Assembly: GCA_902494945.1 (NCBI GenBank)
Contig: CABUVF010000139.1
Coordinates: 1-5,639 of the forward strand
Length of the DNA: 5,639 nt
Direction of reading: 5' to 3'
Origin: an uncultured Collinsella sp.
GTDB lineage: Bacteria > Actinomycetota > Coriobacteriia > Coriobacteriales > Coriobacteriaceae
Under the pieces are notes generated by a model that was not told where the DNA came from, made no database searches, and worked only from the letters and a program-made list of their open reading frames with translations. The position numbers were made by a program, and so were the translations under genes. Below are positions 5,291 to 5,639 of the stretch, in pieces (positions within the stretch are counted from its first letter, which is position 1; every line of letters begins with the position of its first letter).

Positions 5291-5593
5291 ATGAAGAAGA
5301 TCATGCTCTGCTGCAATGCCGGTATGTCCACGAGCCTGCTGGTCCAGAAGATGCAGGCCGAGGTTGCAAACCGTGGTCTGGATATTGAGGTCGAGGCTCG
5401 TCCCATGAACGAGGCCCACGATCACCTGGGCGAGTGCGACATGTTGCTGCTTGGTCCGCAGATCGGCTACACCAAGGGCGATTTTGAGAAGGAGGCCACC
5501 GGTCGTTTCCCGGTCGAGGGCATCAACATGGTCGACTACGGCCGCATGAACGCTGCCGGCAGCATCGACCACTGCGTCAGCGTGATGGGCTAG
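5291..5593 (+). CDS. PTS lactose/cellobiose-family EIIB phosphocarrier
   Basis: Small cytoplasmic protein that takes phosphate from EIIA on a cysteine and passes it to the sugar held by EIIC. The 100-residue length is typical of free-standing EIIB of this family (about 100-106 aa). The phosphorylated cysteine is Cys8 in the N-terminal loop LCCNAGMSTSLLV (6-18), which matches the CxAGMSTS signature of E. coli ChbB. Cys7 beside it is an extra cysteine. Further family features are the strand MLLLGPQIGY (51-60) and INMVDYGRMNAAG (78-90) near the C-terminus. It lies 160 nt after EIIC and only 9 nt before the next gene, so EIIB and the probable EIIA are likely translationally linked. Counterparts are CelA, ChbB and GmuB. 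Confidence 0.95.
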   Translation: MKKIMLCCNAGMSTSLLVQKMQAEVANRGLDIEVEARPMNEAHDHLGECDMLLLGPQIGYTKGDFEKEATGRFPVEGINMVDYGRMNAAGSIDHCVSVMG

Positions 5594-5602
5594 GTGCTCC
5601 GC

Positions 5603-5639
5603 ATGGAGGATATGAACGAACTGCAGATGACCTGCTTCG
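5603..5639 (+). CDS. Start of probable PTS lactose/cellobiose-family EIIA (cut by window end)
   Basis: The frame opens MEDMNELQMTCF and runs off the window after 12 codons. Its ATG lies 9 nt after the EIIB stop, with AGGTG (5592-5596) overlapping that stop as a ribosome site at 6-nt spacing. A second in-frame ATG at 5612 has GGAGGA only 1 nt upstream, which is too close. Lactose/cellobiose EIIA proteins commonly begin with a short acidic stretch followed by a helix of this kind (for example MNREEMTLLGFEI in lactococcal LacF). EIIA is also the one subunit still missing from the operon. Twelve residues are too few to prove the family, so the call rests mainly on context. Confidence 0.6.
   Translation, partial: MEDMNELQMTCF

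Overview
The window is a compact carbohydrate-utilisation locus from a GC-rich bacterium. Intrinsic-terminator hairpins, strong Shine-Dalgarno sites, GC-rich third codon positions and lactose/cellobiose-type phosphotransferase (PTS) genes fit a gut Actinobacterium of the class Coriobacteriia, such as Collinsella. That assignment is inference from overall style; the window holds no taxonomic marker gene.

Layout. Bases 1-234 are non-coding and hold three hairpins: two + strand terminators, for genes outside the window, and one just beyond manA. Two genes then lie on the - strand: a class I mannose-6-phosphate isomerase (235-1173, better started at 1167) and, upstream of it in the same direction, a GntR/HutC-type regulator with a UTRA effector domain (1242-1961). 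A divergent control region (1962-2265) carries back-to-back promoter candidates, an inverted repeat touching both, and a long folded leader. On the + strand follow a family GH1 phospho-beta-glycosidase (2266-3666), a PTS EIIC permease (3787-5130), a PTS EIIB protein (5291-5593) and the first codons of what is probably the PTS EIIA gene (5603 to the window end).

How the genes fit together. The EIIC permease imports a beta-linked disaccharide while EIIA and EIIB phosphorylate it. The GH1 enzyme splits the 6-phospho-disaccharide inside the cell. The regulator probably senses a phosphosugar through its UTRA domain and controls both transcripts from the shared region. The isomerase converts mannose-6-phosphate to fructose-6-phosphate. 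A mannose-6-phosphate isomerase in the regulator operon of a cellobiose-type PTS is the telling part: the same set (GntR regulator, short ManA-type isomerase, GH1 phospho-beta-mannosidase, PTS A/B/C) makes up most of the Bacillus subtilis glucomannan operon gmuBACDREFG. The best reading is therefore uptake of manno- or glucomanno-disaccharides, with plain cellobiose or beta-glucosides as the alternative.

No CRISPR array, tRNA, rRNA, insertion sequence or phage gene was seen. The less ordinary material is non-coding: the structured GH1 leader, the candidate operator, and compact GC hairpins in each of the larger gaps between genes.
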